Source of the DNA: Actinomycetota bacterium
GTDB lineage: Bacteria; Actinomycetota; Acidimicrobiia; Acidimicrobiales; CADCTF01
NCBI GenBank assembly: GCA_019348305.1
Contig: JAHWJQ010000120.1
Coordinates: 1 to 6,650, forward strand
DNA: 6,650 nucleotides
Direction: 5' to 3'
The notes under the pieces: model-generated
Told to the model about the DNA's origin: nothing
Database searches by the model: none
What the model saw: the letters and a program-made list of their open reading frames with translations, nothing else
Position numbers and translations under genes: made by a program
Part shown: positions 1-4,838 of the stretch, one piece after another
How the letters are laid out: every line of letters begins with the position of its first letter
How positions within the stretch are numbered: position 1 is the first letter of the stretch

Positions 1-634
1 CCCCTGCCGAAGGCGCCGTAGTGGTGGACCCGCCGCCCGAGCCCGGTGCCACGGCAGTGGAGCCGGGCGACCCGGGAGCAGCCCCCGGCACTGCTCCCCC
101 GCCGCCCACTCCTGCTGACGCCTCGGCGGGGATCCCGGCATAGACGGCGCCTCCACCGGCGCCTCCGGCGACCGGGTCTGCGCCCGCGATGGCGGTCCCA
201 TCCCCGTAGGTCCCACCACCAGCGACGAGCTCACCGACCGCCAGCTCCTCCGAGCCGTCGCCCGATGATTCCTCGCCGGAGGCCTCCTCGCCCTCGGCCG
301 CCGCTTCGTCCTCCTCGTCGCCGGTAGCTGCCTGGTCGAGCCGCGCTGAGCCCTCGGGAACGGGGCCGCCGGAGAAGCGGCCGACAAGGAACAGCGTCAG
401 AAGGAGCCAGGCGCCAACCACCAGGACGACCTTGGTACTCGTGCGCACCCGCGGTCTGGCCGGCACTTCTTCATCCTCGGGCTCGGCCGGCTCGCCGGCG
501 CACGCGACGACCTCTTGGGCCCGATCCAGCGCCGCCAGTTCCTGGAGCAGGGCCGGCGCCGGGTGGCCCACGTCCGGCCCCTCCTCCCGCCACCCCGCGC
601 CTGCCGGCCCGTCTTCCCGCCCCGCCTCGTCCAT
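1..634 (-). CDS. Single-pass membrane protein with acidic and Gly/Ala/Pro-rich outer segment (partial, C-terminus off the window)
   Basis: An uninterrupted minus-strand frame begins with ATG at 634 and is still open at base 1, giving 211 visible codons. The start is well fixed: a near-perfect Shine-Dalgarno AAGGAGG (650 to 644) lies 9 bases upstream. The protein has a hydrophilic, acidic and Pro-rich cytoplasmic part (residues 1-65), one strongly hydrophobic segment at about 68-86 (KVVLVVGAWLLLTLFLVG), then an acidic stretch (about 98-132) and a Gly/Ala/Pro/Ser-rich stretch to the edge. The basic residues just before the membrane segment suggest an N-in topology with the tail outside. No catalytic domain is visible. 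Such linkers often precede an extracytoplasmic enzyme domain, for example in class F sortases, or a ligand-binding domain, but the deciding part is missing. It has its own upstream region, separate from the Crp-type gene. I do not recognise the protein; the reading frame itself is well supported. Confidence 0.8.
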   Translation of the reverse strand, partial: MDEAGREDGPAGAGWREEGPDVGHPAPALLQELAALDRAQEVVACAGEPAEPEDEEVPARPRVRTSTKVVLVVGAWLLLTLFLVGRFSGGPVPEGSARLDQAATGDEEDEAAAEGEEASGEESSGDGSEELAVGELVAGGGTYGDGTAIAGADPVAGGAGGGAVYAGIPAEASAGVGGGGAVPGAAPGSPGSTAVAPGSGGGSTTTAPSAG

Positions 635-643
635 CCGCTCCCG

Positions 644-650
644 CCTCCTT
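644..650 (-). promoter_or_regulatory. Strong ribosome binding site for the gene starting at 634
   Basis: AAGGAGG on the minus strand, 9 bases before the ATG. It fixes the start of the otherwise unrecognisable partial membrane protein gene. Confidence 0.8.
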
Positions 651-716
651 GGCGGCGAGGATACCCCTGGCCCGGGGAGGCACGCGCCGGAGGCCCTGCC
701 CCCGCCGGACAAGGCC

Positions 717-764
717 TCCCACGCTGTTTTCCCGCCTCACAGCATCCCGCCTGCTGTGTCCCGC
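717..764 (-). repeat. Four phased TCCCGC-like repeats around a 21-bp inverted repeat, upstream of the gene at 634
   Basis: Plus-strand TCCCAC at 717 and TCCCGC at 730, 745 and 759 have start-to-start spacings of 13, 15 and 14 bases. On the coding (minus) strand they read GCGGGA three times, then GTGGGA. Around the third copy lies a perfect inverted repeat: CACAGCA (738-744), a 7-base centre, TGCTGTG (752-758). The cluster lies about 80-130 bp before the start codon, where a regulator or leader structure could act. Function is inferred. Short GGGA-rich direct repeats recall MraZ-type operators in layout only. Confidence 0.5.
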
Positions 765-791
765 TTGAGGTCAAGGTACGACGGCTACGCC

Positions 792-808
792 CCGGCGTCC
801 TTCGCCGG
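792..808 (-). terminator. Possible weak terminator hairpin after the Crp-family gene
   Basis: CCGGCG (792-797), a 5-base loop and CGCCGG (803-808) form a short GC hairpin about 33 bases past the regulator's stop codon. There is no U-tract on either strand, so this is a weak candidate. It could simply be GC-rich intergenic sequence. Confidence 0.3.
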
Positions 809-809
809 C

Positions 810-828
810 GTGACACACGGTGTGTAAC
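810..828. promoter_or_regulatory. 19-bp palindromic operator candidate
   Basis: ACACAC-G-GTGTGT (813-825) is extended by GT at 810-811 and AC at 827-828, so 8 of 9 arm pairs match around a 1-bp centre at 819. The sequence GTGACAC at 810-816 recurs at 833-839, 23 bp away, about two helical turns. With only one base at its centre it is a poor RNA hairpin, so a DNA-binding site for a dimeric regulator is more likely. It lies between the stop of the Crp-family gene and the gene starting at 634, roughly 180 bp upstream of that start. The binding protein is unknown; the neighbouring Crp-type protein is an obvious candidate. Confidence 0.5.
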
Positions 829-840
829 CCCCGTGACACT

Positions 841-1494
841 TCAACGGGCACGGCGCGACAGGAGCGCAGGGTCGACCAGGGTGATGCGACCCCGCGCCAC
901 CTCGAGCGCGCCGAGGACCTCCATCTCGCCCAGCACCCTGTTGACCGTGGCCCGGGAGGTGCCGGCCAGGCTGGCCAGGTCCTCCTGGGTGAGAGGGATG
1001 GCGGTACCCGCCCTGGCGCCTCCGTAGAGGTCGGCCAGCGACAGGAGGCGCCTCAGCACCCGGTTGGAGACGGGAACATAGAGGGCCTCGACCAGCAGTC
1101 GGCTCAGCCGGCCCACCTCCTCGGCCAGCACGTTCACCAGGAAGGCGTCCACACCCGGGTAGTTCCTGCGCAAGGCCCAGAAGTCGTCGCGGGTCACGGT
1201 CAGGGTCTGGGTGGGCTCGAGCGCCACCACCGTTGCCGACCGCCGGGACGGCTCGTGCAGCAGCGCCAGTTCCCCCACGACCCGCCCGGGGCCCAGGACG
1301 TTCAAGGTGGCCACGTCCCCCAGCGGTGTGGTGACCCGGATCGCCACCCTCCCCTTGTCGATCAGGTGGAGCGTGTCGCCGGGATCGCCTTCGTGGAAAA
1401 GCACCTCCCGGCGCCCGTACCGCCGTCGGCGGGTGGCGGCAAGCACGCGGCGCCGGTCCTCCTCGGGCACCCCGTCCAGGAACGACCACGACAT
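841..1494 (-). CDS. Crp/Fnr-family transcriptional regulator
   Basis: A 217-residue protein of normal family length. The N-terminal cyclic-nucleotide-binding beta-roll covers about residues 5-118. Its phosphate-binding-cassette region, GELALLHEPSRRSATVVA (74-91), carries Gly-Glu at 74-75 and Arg-Ser at 84-85, aligning with the cAMP-contacting residues of E. coli Crp. A long dimerisation helix follows (about 114-138). The C-terminal winged helix has the recognition motif LTQEDLASLAGTSRATVNRVL (168-188) and wing GALEVARGRITLV. No Fnr-type Cys cluster is present, so a [4Fe-4S] O2 sensor is unlikely; the cassette favours a cyclic nucleotide or similar small ligand. The ATG at 1494 has only a weak GGA upstream, but the N-terminus FLDGVPEEDRR is typical of the family. 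It is the last gene of a four-gene minus-strand run, 54 bp after the flavodoxin gene. Targets cannot be read from the gene itself; local palindromes are candidates. Confidence 0.93.
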   Translation of the reverse strand: MSWSFLDGVPEEDRRRVLAATRRRRYGRREVLFHEGDPGDTLHLIDKGRVAIRVTTPLGDVATLNVLGPGRVVGELALLHEPSRRSATVVALEPTQTLTVTRDDFWALRRNYPGVDAFLVNVLAEEVGRLSRLLVEALYVPVSNRVLRRLLSLADLYGGARAGTAIPLTQEDLASLAGTSRATVNRVLGEMEVLGALEVARGRITLVDPALLSRRAR

Positions 1495-1517
1495 GTTCCG
1501 ACGTTCTAGGCGATGGC

Positions 1518-1541
1518 GCCGGCGGGCGGGCCGACGCCGGC
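1518..1541 (-). other. GC hairpin between the flavodoxin and regulator genes
   Basis: GCCGGCG (1518-1524) and CGCCGGC (1535-1541) form a perfect 7-bp stem with a 10-base loop in the 54-bp gap. There is no following U-tract, so it may be a partial terminator or an mRNA-stabilising element that lowers regulator expression relative to upstream genes. It could also be chance in such GC-rich sequence. Confidence 0.3.
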
Positions 1542-1548
1542 TGGCTGC

Positions 1549-1971
1549 TCAGGCGGCGGCGACGTCGAGTACCCGGCTGACGAAGTCCTTGGCGCCGCCG
1601 GCGAGGTTGTCGCGCCGGATGGCCATGCCGCCCAGCACCTCGGCACCCCGATCCTCCAGGATGGCGACCAGCTTGTCGAGCGTGGCTCCGGAGTCGACCG
1701 CGTAAGTGCAGAACACCACGCAGCGCTTGCCAGCGATGAAGGGGAGCTTGCGCAGCCGCCCGGCCCGCCCGGGGCGCTGTCCGAAAAAGAGCAGCCCGTC
1801 GGTCCAGGAGCCGACGATGACCAGGTCGGCGTCCTCCAACGCCTGGTAGTCGATGGCCGTGATCGGCGAGACCGTCGTCGGGACCCCTTGGCGCTCGAGC
1901 TCCGCCGCTATGAACGAAGCCGCCTTGCGAGTGTTGCCGGTCAGGCTCTCGAAGATCACGACCGCCTTCAT
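1549..1971 (-). CDS. Flavodoxin-domain protein (FMN-binding, small)
   Basis: A 140-residue protein matching the usual size of short-chain flavodoxins. It starts with beta-strand MKAVVIFES and the FMN phosphate-binding loop SLTGNTRK (residues 9-16). A second FMN-contacting loop follows strand DLVIVGSWTDG (49-59), and a third is at TYAVDSG (89-95) after CVVF. Flavodoxins are cytoplasmic one- or two-electron carriers that bind FMN non-covalently; the redox partner here is not evident. The ATG at 1971 begins directly at the first beta-strand, as expected, but no clear Shine-Dalgarno precedes it (GACCACCAGCG), so translation may depend on coupling to the hemerythrin gene 42 bp upstream. It sits between a di-iron hemerythrin protein and a Crp-type regulator, which suggests a redox or oxidative/nitrosative stress role. 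A stand-alone flavodoxin-fold oxidoreductase is an alternative. Confidence 0.88.
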   Translation of the reverse strand: MKAVVIFESLTGNTRKAASFIAAELERQGVPTTVSPITAIDYQALEDADLVIVGSWTDGLLFFGQRPGRAGRLRKLPFIAGKRCVVFCTYAVDSGATLDKLVAILEDRGAEVLGGMAIRRDNLAGGAKDFVSRVLDVAAA

Positions 1972-2013
1972 CGCTGGTGGTCTAGCAGCCGCGGGAGTCG
2001 CGATGCACCCTCC

Positions 2014-2565
2014 TCAGCTGCCGCCGCTCCTCAGCCCCCCGAGGAAGTCGCGGATGTGATCGGCCATGCTCGCCAACGGTGCCGCAGCTAATTGTGCCGT
2101 GGCGGTGCCGGGCACGTTCGGGTGGGGGTGGGTCGGCATCAGGTTGCGTGCCTTGTCCACCAGCGAGCCCATCTGGTCGAGCCGGTTCGGGTCGAGCGCC
2201 GCCCGCAGCTGCGGGAACAGCTCGCCCTCCTCCTCCGAAACGTGCTCCTGCACCGCCGCCGTGAGCCCCTCGAAGCGATCGTTGTGCTCGGGAGTGTCGA
2301 TGTCCAAGCGTTCCAGGTCGGCCAGGAGCTGCTTGATCTGCTGGTGCTCGTCGATGGCGTGATCTGCCTCCTCGCTCCCCTGGTCGAGCTTGGCCCTTAT
2401 GGCCGGGTAGACGATCTGCTCCTCGAGGGCGGCGTGCACGGACAGCTCACGGACGATGTCGGCGAGCACCTGCGGTCGCTGTTCGTCGGTGGTCAAGCCG
2501 TAGGACTTGAACAGTTCCTCCACCCTCCGATGGTCCGCCTCCAGGGTGGCGATGACGTCGCTCAT
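2014..2565 (-). CDS. Hemerythrin HHE-domain protein
   Basis: A 183-residue protein. A four-helix hemerythrin-type domain fills residues 1-125. Candidate di-iron ligands are His12 (ADHRRVEELF), His44 and Glu48 (VHAALEEQIVYP), His74 (DEHQQIKQLL), and His108 and Glu112 (EHVSEEEGELFP), the pattern of the bacterial HHE family. The remaining ~60 residues are Ala/Pro-rich and end in a short amphipathic helix (MADHIRDFLGGL) of unknown role. The ATG at 2565 is supported by AAGGAG (2578 to 2573), 7 bases upstream. HHE proteins bind O2, NO or iron, or act in repair of stressed di-iron or Fe-S centres; which applies cannot be decided here. It lies 47 bp after the dehydrogenase gene and 42 bp before the flavodoxin gene, so co-transcription is likely. 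Confidence 0.93.
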   Translation of the reverse strand: MSDVIATLEADHRRVEELFKSYGLTTDEQRPQVLADIVRELSVHAALEEQIVYPAIRAKLDQGSEEADHAIDEHQQIKQLLADLERLDIDTPEHNDRFEGLTAAVQEHVSEEEGELFPQLRAALDPNRLDQMGSLVDKARNLMPTHPHPNVPGTATAQLAAAPLASMADHIRDFLGGLRSGGS

Positions 2566-2612
2566 GTGGATTCTCCTTCTGTCGGCGCCGCTCTACCCAC
2601 CTCCAAGCCGGA

Positions 2613-3473
2613 TCACCCGGGAAGGGTCTCGCCTCCGATGGGGGCGAGCACCTCGCCGGTGTAGTAGCCGGAGAGCCGCTCGGAGGCGAAGAACACAAAG
2701 GACGGGGCGATGTCGTCGGGGTGCGCCGGCTCACGCATCGGCGCCTGCTGGCCGAACTTCGCGCTCTTCTCCGGGTCCATGGTGGCCGGGATCAAGGGCG
2801 TCCACACAGGGCCGGGAGCCACGCAGTTCACCCGGATGCGCCGTTCGACGAGCGATTGAGCCATGGCGTAGGTGAAGGCGAGGATGGCGCCCTTGGTGGC
2901 CGAGTAGTCGATGAGACTCTTGTTGCCCCGCAGACCGTTGATCGACGCCGTGTTGATGATGGCGCCCGCACCGCCGTCGGGGAGGTGGGGCAACGCTGCC
3001 TTCGTGGCCCAGAAGTAGCTGTAGATGTTCACCTTGAAGGTGCGGTCCCACTGCTCGGTGGTGATCTCGAGAAGGGAATCGGCGGGCGACTGGTAGGCGA
3101 TGTTGTTCACCAGGATGTCGAGCTCGCCCAGCTCATCGACCGTGCGCGACACCGCCGCCTGGCACGCCTCCTCGCTGGCCAGGTCGCCGGGCAGGAGCAG
3201 GCACTGCCGGCCCGCCTTTTCCACCAGCTGCGCGGTGTGGCGAGCATCGTCCTCCTCGCTCAGGTACGCGATGGCCACGTCGGCACCCTCCTTGGCGAAG
3301 GCAACCGCCACTGCGCGGCCGATACCGGAGTCGCCGCCGGTGACGAGCGCCCGGCGCCCTTCCAGCAGGGAGCGCCCGTCGTAGTCCTCCATGGCGTCGC
3401 GGGGCTGCGGGATCATCTCGGAGGTGGAACCGGGGTACTCCTGGGCCTGTTGGGGTTGGTTTTGGTCGCTCAC
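2613..3473 (-). CDS. NAD(P)-dependent short-chain dehydrogenase/reductase, YghA/YhdF-like stress type
   Basis: With a GTG start at 3473 the product has 286 residues, typical of this extended-N-terminus SDR subgroup. The Rossmann nucleotide-binding motif is TGGDSGIG (45-52). NNIA at 123-126 replaces the common NNAG. Catalytic residues are Asn149, Ser177, Tyr190 and Lys194 (YSATK). The leader containing MIPQPRDAMEDYDG (20-33) and the C-terminal SGYYTGEVLAPIGGE are characteristic of SDRs annotated as general-stress or glucose/aldehyde reductase-like enzymes (E. coli YghA, Bacillus YhdF). The substrate is unknown and probably an aldehyde or ketone. Start choice: AGGGAGG at 3485 to 3479 lies 5 bases before the GTG. 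The frame stays open upstream to 3854, but that extension is antisense to the next gene and lacks SDR character. It is the first gene of the minus-strand run and is divergent from the membrane-protein operon. Confidence 0.93.
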   Translation of the reverse strand: MSDQNQPQQAQEYPGSTSEMIPQPRDAMEDYDGRSLLEGRRALVTGGDSGIGRAVAVAFAKEGADVAIAYLSEEDDARHTAQLVEKAGRQCLLLPGDLASEEACQAAVSRTVDELGELDILVNNIAYQSPADSLLEITTEQWDRTFKVNIYSYFWATKAALPHLPDGGAGAIINTASINGLRGNKSLIDYSATKGAILAFTYAMAQSLVERRIRVNCVAPGPVWTPLIPATMDPEKSAKFGQQAPMREPAHPDDIAPSFVFFASERLSGYYTGEVLAPIGGETLPG

Positions 3474-3478
3474 GACGA

Positions 3479-3485
3479 CCTCCCT
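3479..3485 (-). promoter_or_regulatory. Ribosome binding site that fixes the GTG start of the dehydrogenase
   Basis: AGGGAGG on the minus strand with 5 bases to the GTG at 3473. It rules out the much longer open frame as the true N-terminus. Confidence 0.75.
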
Positions 3486-3515
3486 GTCCCTGTCGGTGGG
3501 ACGTGAAACGAATAC

Positions 3516-3543
3516 GGGTGTCGGGTCGCGAGGCGACGGGTAC
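3516..3543 (+). promoter_or_regulatory. Candidate SigB/SigF-type stress promoter for the membrane-protein operon
   Basis: GGGTGT (3516-3521), a 16-base spacer and GGGTAC (3538-3543) fit the actinobacterial stress-sigma pattern GNNT-N14-16-GGGTAY. The predicted transcript start is near 3551, leaving about 22 bases before ATG 3574, enough to hold its GGAGGT. The spacer contains a perfect inverted repeat GTCGC-GAG-GCGAC (3525-3537) that abuts the -10 element and could be an operator. The assignment is by motif only; GGGT strings are common in GC-rich DNA. Confidence 0.45.
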
Positions 3544-3573
3544 GGCGCGATACACGCGAGCACCGGAGGTGCC

Positions 3574-4392
3574 ATGACCAACACATACACGAACAACGAC
3601 GCCACCCGAACGACCACCGAAGCAGCGAGCGACGAGGCCGCCAACCTCGCCGCCGCAGCCACGGAACAGGCCGAGGGTGTAGCCACAGCGGCCACCGGCG
3701 CAGCGCAGCAGGTGGCTGGAACGGTCACCGAGGAGGCGAGCCGGGTAGCCGGCGAGGCCGCCGCCCAAGGCCGAAACCTCGTGGAGGACGCGAGAAGCCA
3801 GCTGCACGAGCAGGCTTCCGGGCAGACCGAGCGGCTCAGCCAGACGCTGCGCAAGCTGAGCGACGAAGCGCGTGCGCTCAGCCAGGGGCGGGCCGAAGAT
3901 GCGGGGCCGGTCCGCGACTACGTCGAGCAGGCCGCCTCCCAGCTCAACCTGGTGGCCAGCCGCATCGACGAGCGAGGCTTCGACGGGGTGGTGGACGACG
4001 TCCGTCGCTTCGCCCGCCGCCGCCCCGGAGCCTTCCTCCTGGGTACGGCCCTGGCCGGCTTCGCCGCCGGCCGGCTGATCAAGGCCGGCCGCAGCGGGGG
4101 CGATCAGGCGGGGCAACCGGTCGCCGCGCTGCCACCCGCGACGCCCACCATGGCACCCGCGACGCCCGCCGTGGCACCCGCGACGCCCGCCTCGGCACCA
4201 GCGACGCCTGCCGTACCAGCGATGCCACCTGCCTCAGGTGTGGCCGGCGGCCTCCCCGGTGTCGACTCCATAGAGCCTCCCACCGCCGGTGTGCCGGGGA
4301 GCGTGAGCACCACCATCACGCCACCGCCGGCAGTGCCGCCGGTGCCCGGCCCTGGCGCCGGCCCGGCTACCTCACCGAGCGTTCAGCCATGA
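3574..4392 (+). CDS. Ala-rich LEA-like membrane protein with Pro/Thr/Ala repeat tail
   Basis: A 272-residue protein. Start ATG 3574 is preceded by GGAGGT (3565-3570). Residues 1-110 are Ala/Glu/Gln/Thr-rich and of low complexity, resembling amphipathic LEA or apolipoprotein-like helices, without Cys. Residues 112-150 form a more ordered charged block (QLNLVASRIDERGFDGVVDD, then RRFARRRPG), followed by one short hydrophobic segment at about 151-169 (GAFLLGTALAGFAAGRLI). The C-terminal 100 residues are Pro/Ala/Thr/Gly-rich and start with four heptad units of the type APATPAV. The RRFARRR motif before the membrane segment favours the N-terminal part in the cytoplasm and the tail outside. Its stop overlaps the start of the next gene by ATGA, so the pair is translationally coupled. 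No enzymatic domain is seen. The context with a holin-like and a DUF3618 protein suggests an envelope or desiccation/osmotic stress role; that is inference. Confidence 0.85.
   Translation: MTNTYTNNDATRTTTEAASDEAANLAAAATEQAEGVATAATGAAQQVAGTVTEEASRVAGEAAAQGRNLVEDARSQLHEQASGQTERLSQTLRKLSDEARALSQGRAEDAGPVRDYVEQAASQLNLVASRIDERGFDGVVDDVRRFARRRPGAFLLGTALAGFAAGRLIKAGRSGGDQAGQPVAALPPATPTMAPATPAVAPATPASAPATPAVPAMPPASGVAGGLPGVDSIEPPTAGVPGSVSTTITPPPAVPPVPGPGAGPATSPSVQP
4132..4215 (+). repeat. Four tandem 21-bp coding repeats (heptapeptide APATPAV type)
   Basis: Units begin at 4132, 4153, 4174 and 4195. Units 2 and 3 are nearly identical at the DNA level (both open with GCACCCGCGACGCCCGCC); units 1 and 4 differ at a few positions. 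The 21-bp period keeps the frame and encodes a Pro/Ala/Thr stalk outside the membrane. The near identity points to recent slippage or duplication and probable copy-number variation between strains. Confidence 0.85.
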
Positions 4393-4838
4393 GCACGACG
4401 CCGTCTCGGCGCAGCGCGCGACGGCTGCCCGAGCCCGCGATGGCCGAGGTCGCCGACGCAGAGGAACCGAGCCTGGGCGAGCTGGTGGGCAACTTGAGCC
4501 GGGACATGACGACCCTCGTTCGCCAGGAGCTGGAGCTGGCCCGGGCCGAGATCAAAGAGGAGCTCGGCCGCACGAGCCGCGCCGGGGGGATGCTCGGCGG
4601 AACTGCCCTCGCCGGCTACCTGGCGGTGTTGATGGTGTCGTTCGCGGTCGCGTGGGGGCTGGCCGAGGTCATGCCGGCGGGGCTCGCCTTCCTCATCGTG
4701 GGCGCGATCTTCGCCGTCGTCGCCTACCTCCTGTTCCAGCGCGGACGCCAGGAGCTCAAGCAGATCCGGCCCGTACCGGAGCAAACGATCGAAACTCTCA
4801 AGGAGGACGCCGAATGGGCCAAACAGCAGATGAGATGA
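4389..4838 (+). CDS. Holin-superfamily-III-like two-helix membrane protein
   Basis: A 149-residue protein. Residues 1-26 are a basic then acidic leader. Residues 27-63 form a charged amphipathic helix (LGELVGNLSRDMTTLVRQEL, then ELARAEIKEEL). Two membrane segments follow at about 68-94 (LGGTALAGYLAVLMVSFAVAW) and 97-117 (AGLAFLIVGAIFAVVAYLLF), then a charged tail. The helix-hairpin layout and the LVRQELELARAEIKEE signature match chromosomal actinobacterial proteins annotated as 'phage holin family' (PF07332-like). No endolysin or other phage gene is nearby, so a lysis role is unlikely; these proteins are regularly found beside DUF3618 genes. The start at 4389 shares ATGA with the preceding stop and has no Shine-Dalgarno, consistent with translational coupling. 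ATG 4440 is a less likely alternative. The 3' end overlaps the next gene by 25 bp. Confidence 0.87.
   Translation: MSTTPSRRSARRLPEPAMAEVADAEEPSLGELVGNLSRDMTTLVRQELELARAEIKEELGRTSRAGGMLGGTALAGYLAVLMVSFAVAWGLAEVMPAGLAFLIVGAIFAVVAYLLFQRGRQELKQIRPVPEQTIETLKEDAEWAKQQMR
4800..4806 (+). promoter_or_regulatory. Ribosome binding site deciding the DUF3618 gene start
   Basis: AAGGAGG inside the holin-like coding region, 7 bases before ATG 4814. The alternative ATG 4835, which would give a 4-bp ATGA overlap, has no such site. Confidence 0.75.

Noticed and set aside
820..1509. Long plus-strand open frame opposite the Crp-family gene
   Set aside because: It is the codon-phase shadow of a clearly recognisable regulator in very GC-rich DNA. 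No domain and no start signals.
2092..3506. Plus-strand open frames opposite the hemerythrin and dehydrogenase genes
   Set aside because: His/Arg/Gly/Val-rich shadow translations. The minus-strand genes have complete conserved motifs.
3391..3573. Upstream extension of the LEA-like gene to ATG 3391
   Set aside because: It would overlap the start of the dehydrogenase on the other strand. ATG 3574 has a clear GGAGGT site and a Thr/Asn-rich N-terminus of normal type.
3474..3854. Extension of the dehydrogenase by 127 residues through an open upstream frame
   Set aside because: The extension is antisense to the LEA-like gene, has low-complexity Ala/Ser/Val/Arg composition, crosses the divergent promoter region and has no family similarity. 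A good Shine-Dalgarno supports GTG 3473.
3133..4116. 327-codon minus-strand open frame across the divergent region
   Set aside because: It overlaps two real genes on opposite strands, reads as Arg/Gly/Ala-rich, and has no family features.
4132..4215. CRISPR-like array
   Set aside because: The repeats are contiguous, 21 bp, in frame and without spacers; they are coding repeats.
4652..4813. Upstream extension of the DUF3618 gene
   Set aside because: The added residues are an Arg/Pro/Gly-rich out-of-frame reading of the holin-like gene. DUF3618 begins at about ATG 4814.
4389..4838. Phage holin as evidence of a prophage
   Set aside because: No endolysin, tail, integrase or att-like repeat in the window, and the flanking DUF3618 and LEA-like genes are typical chromosomal partners.
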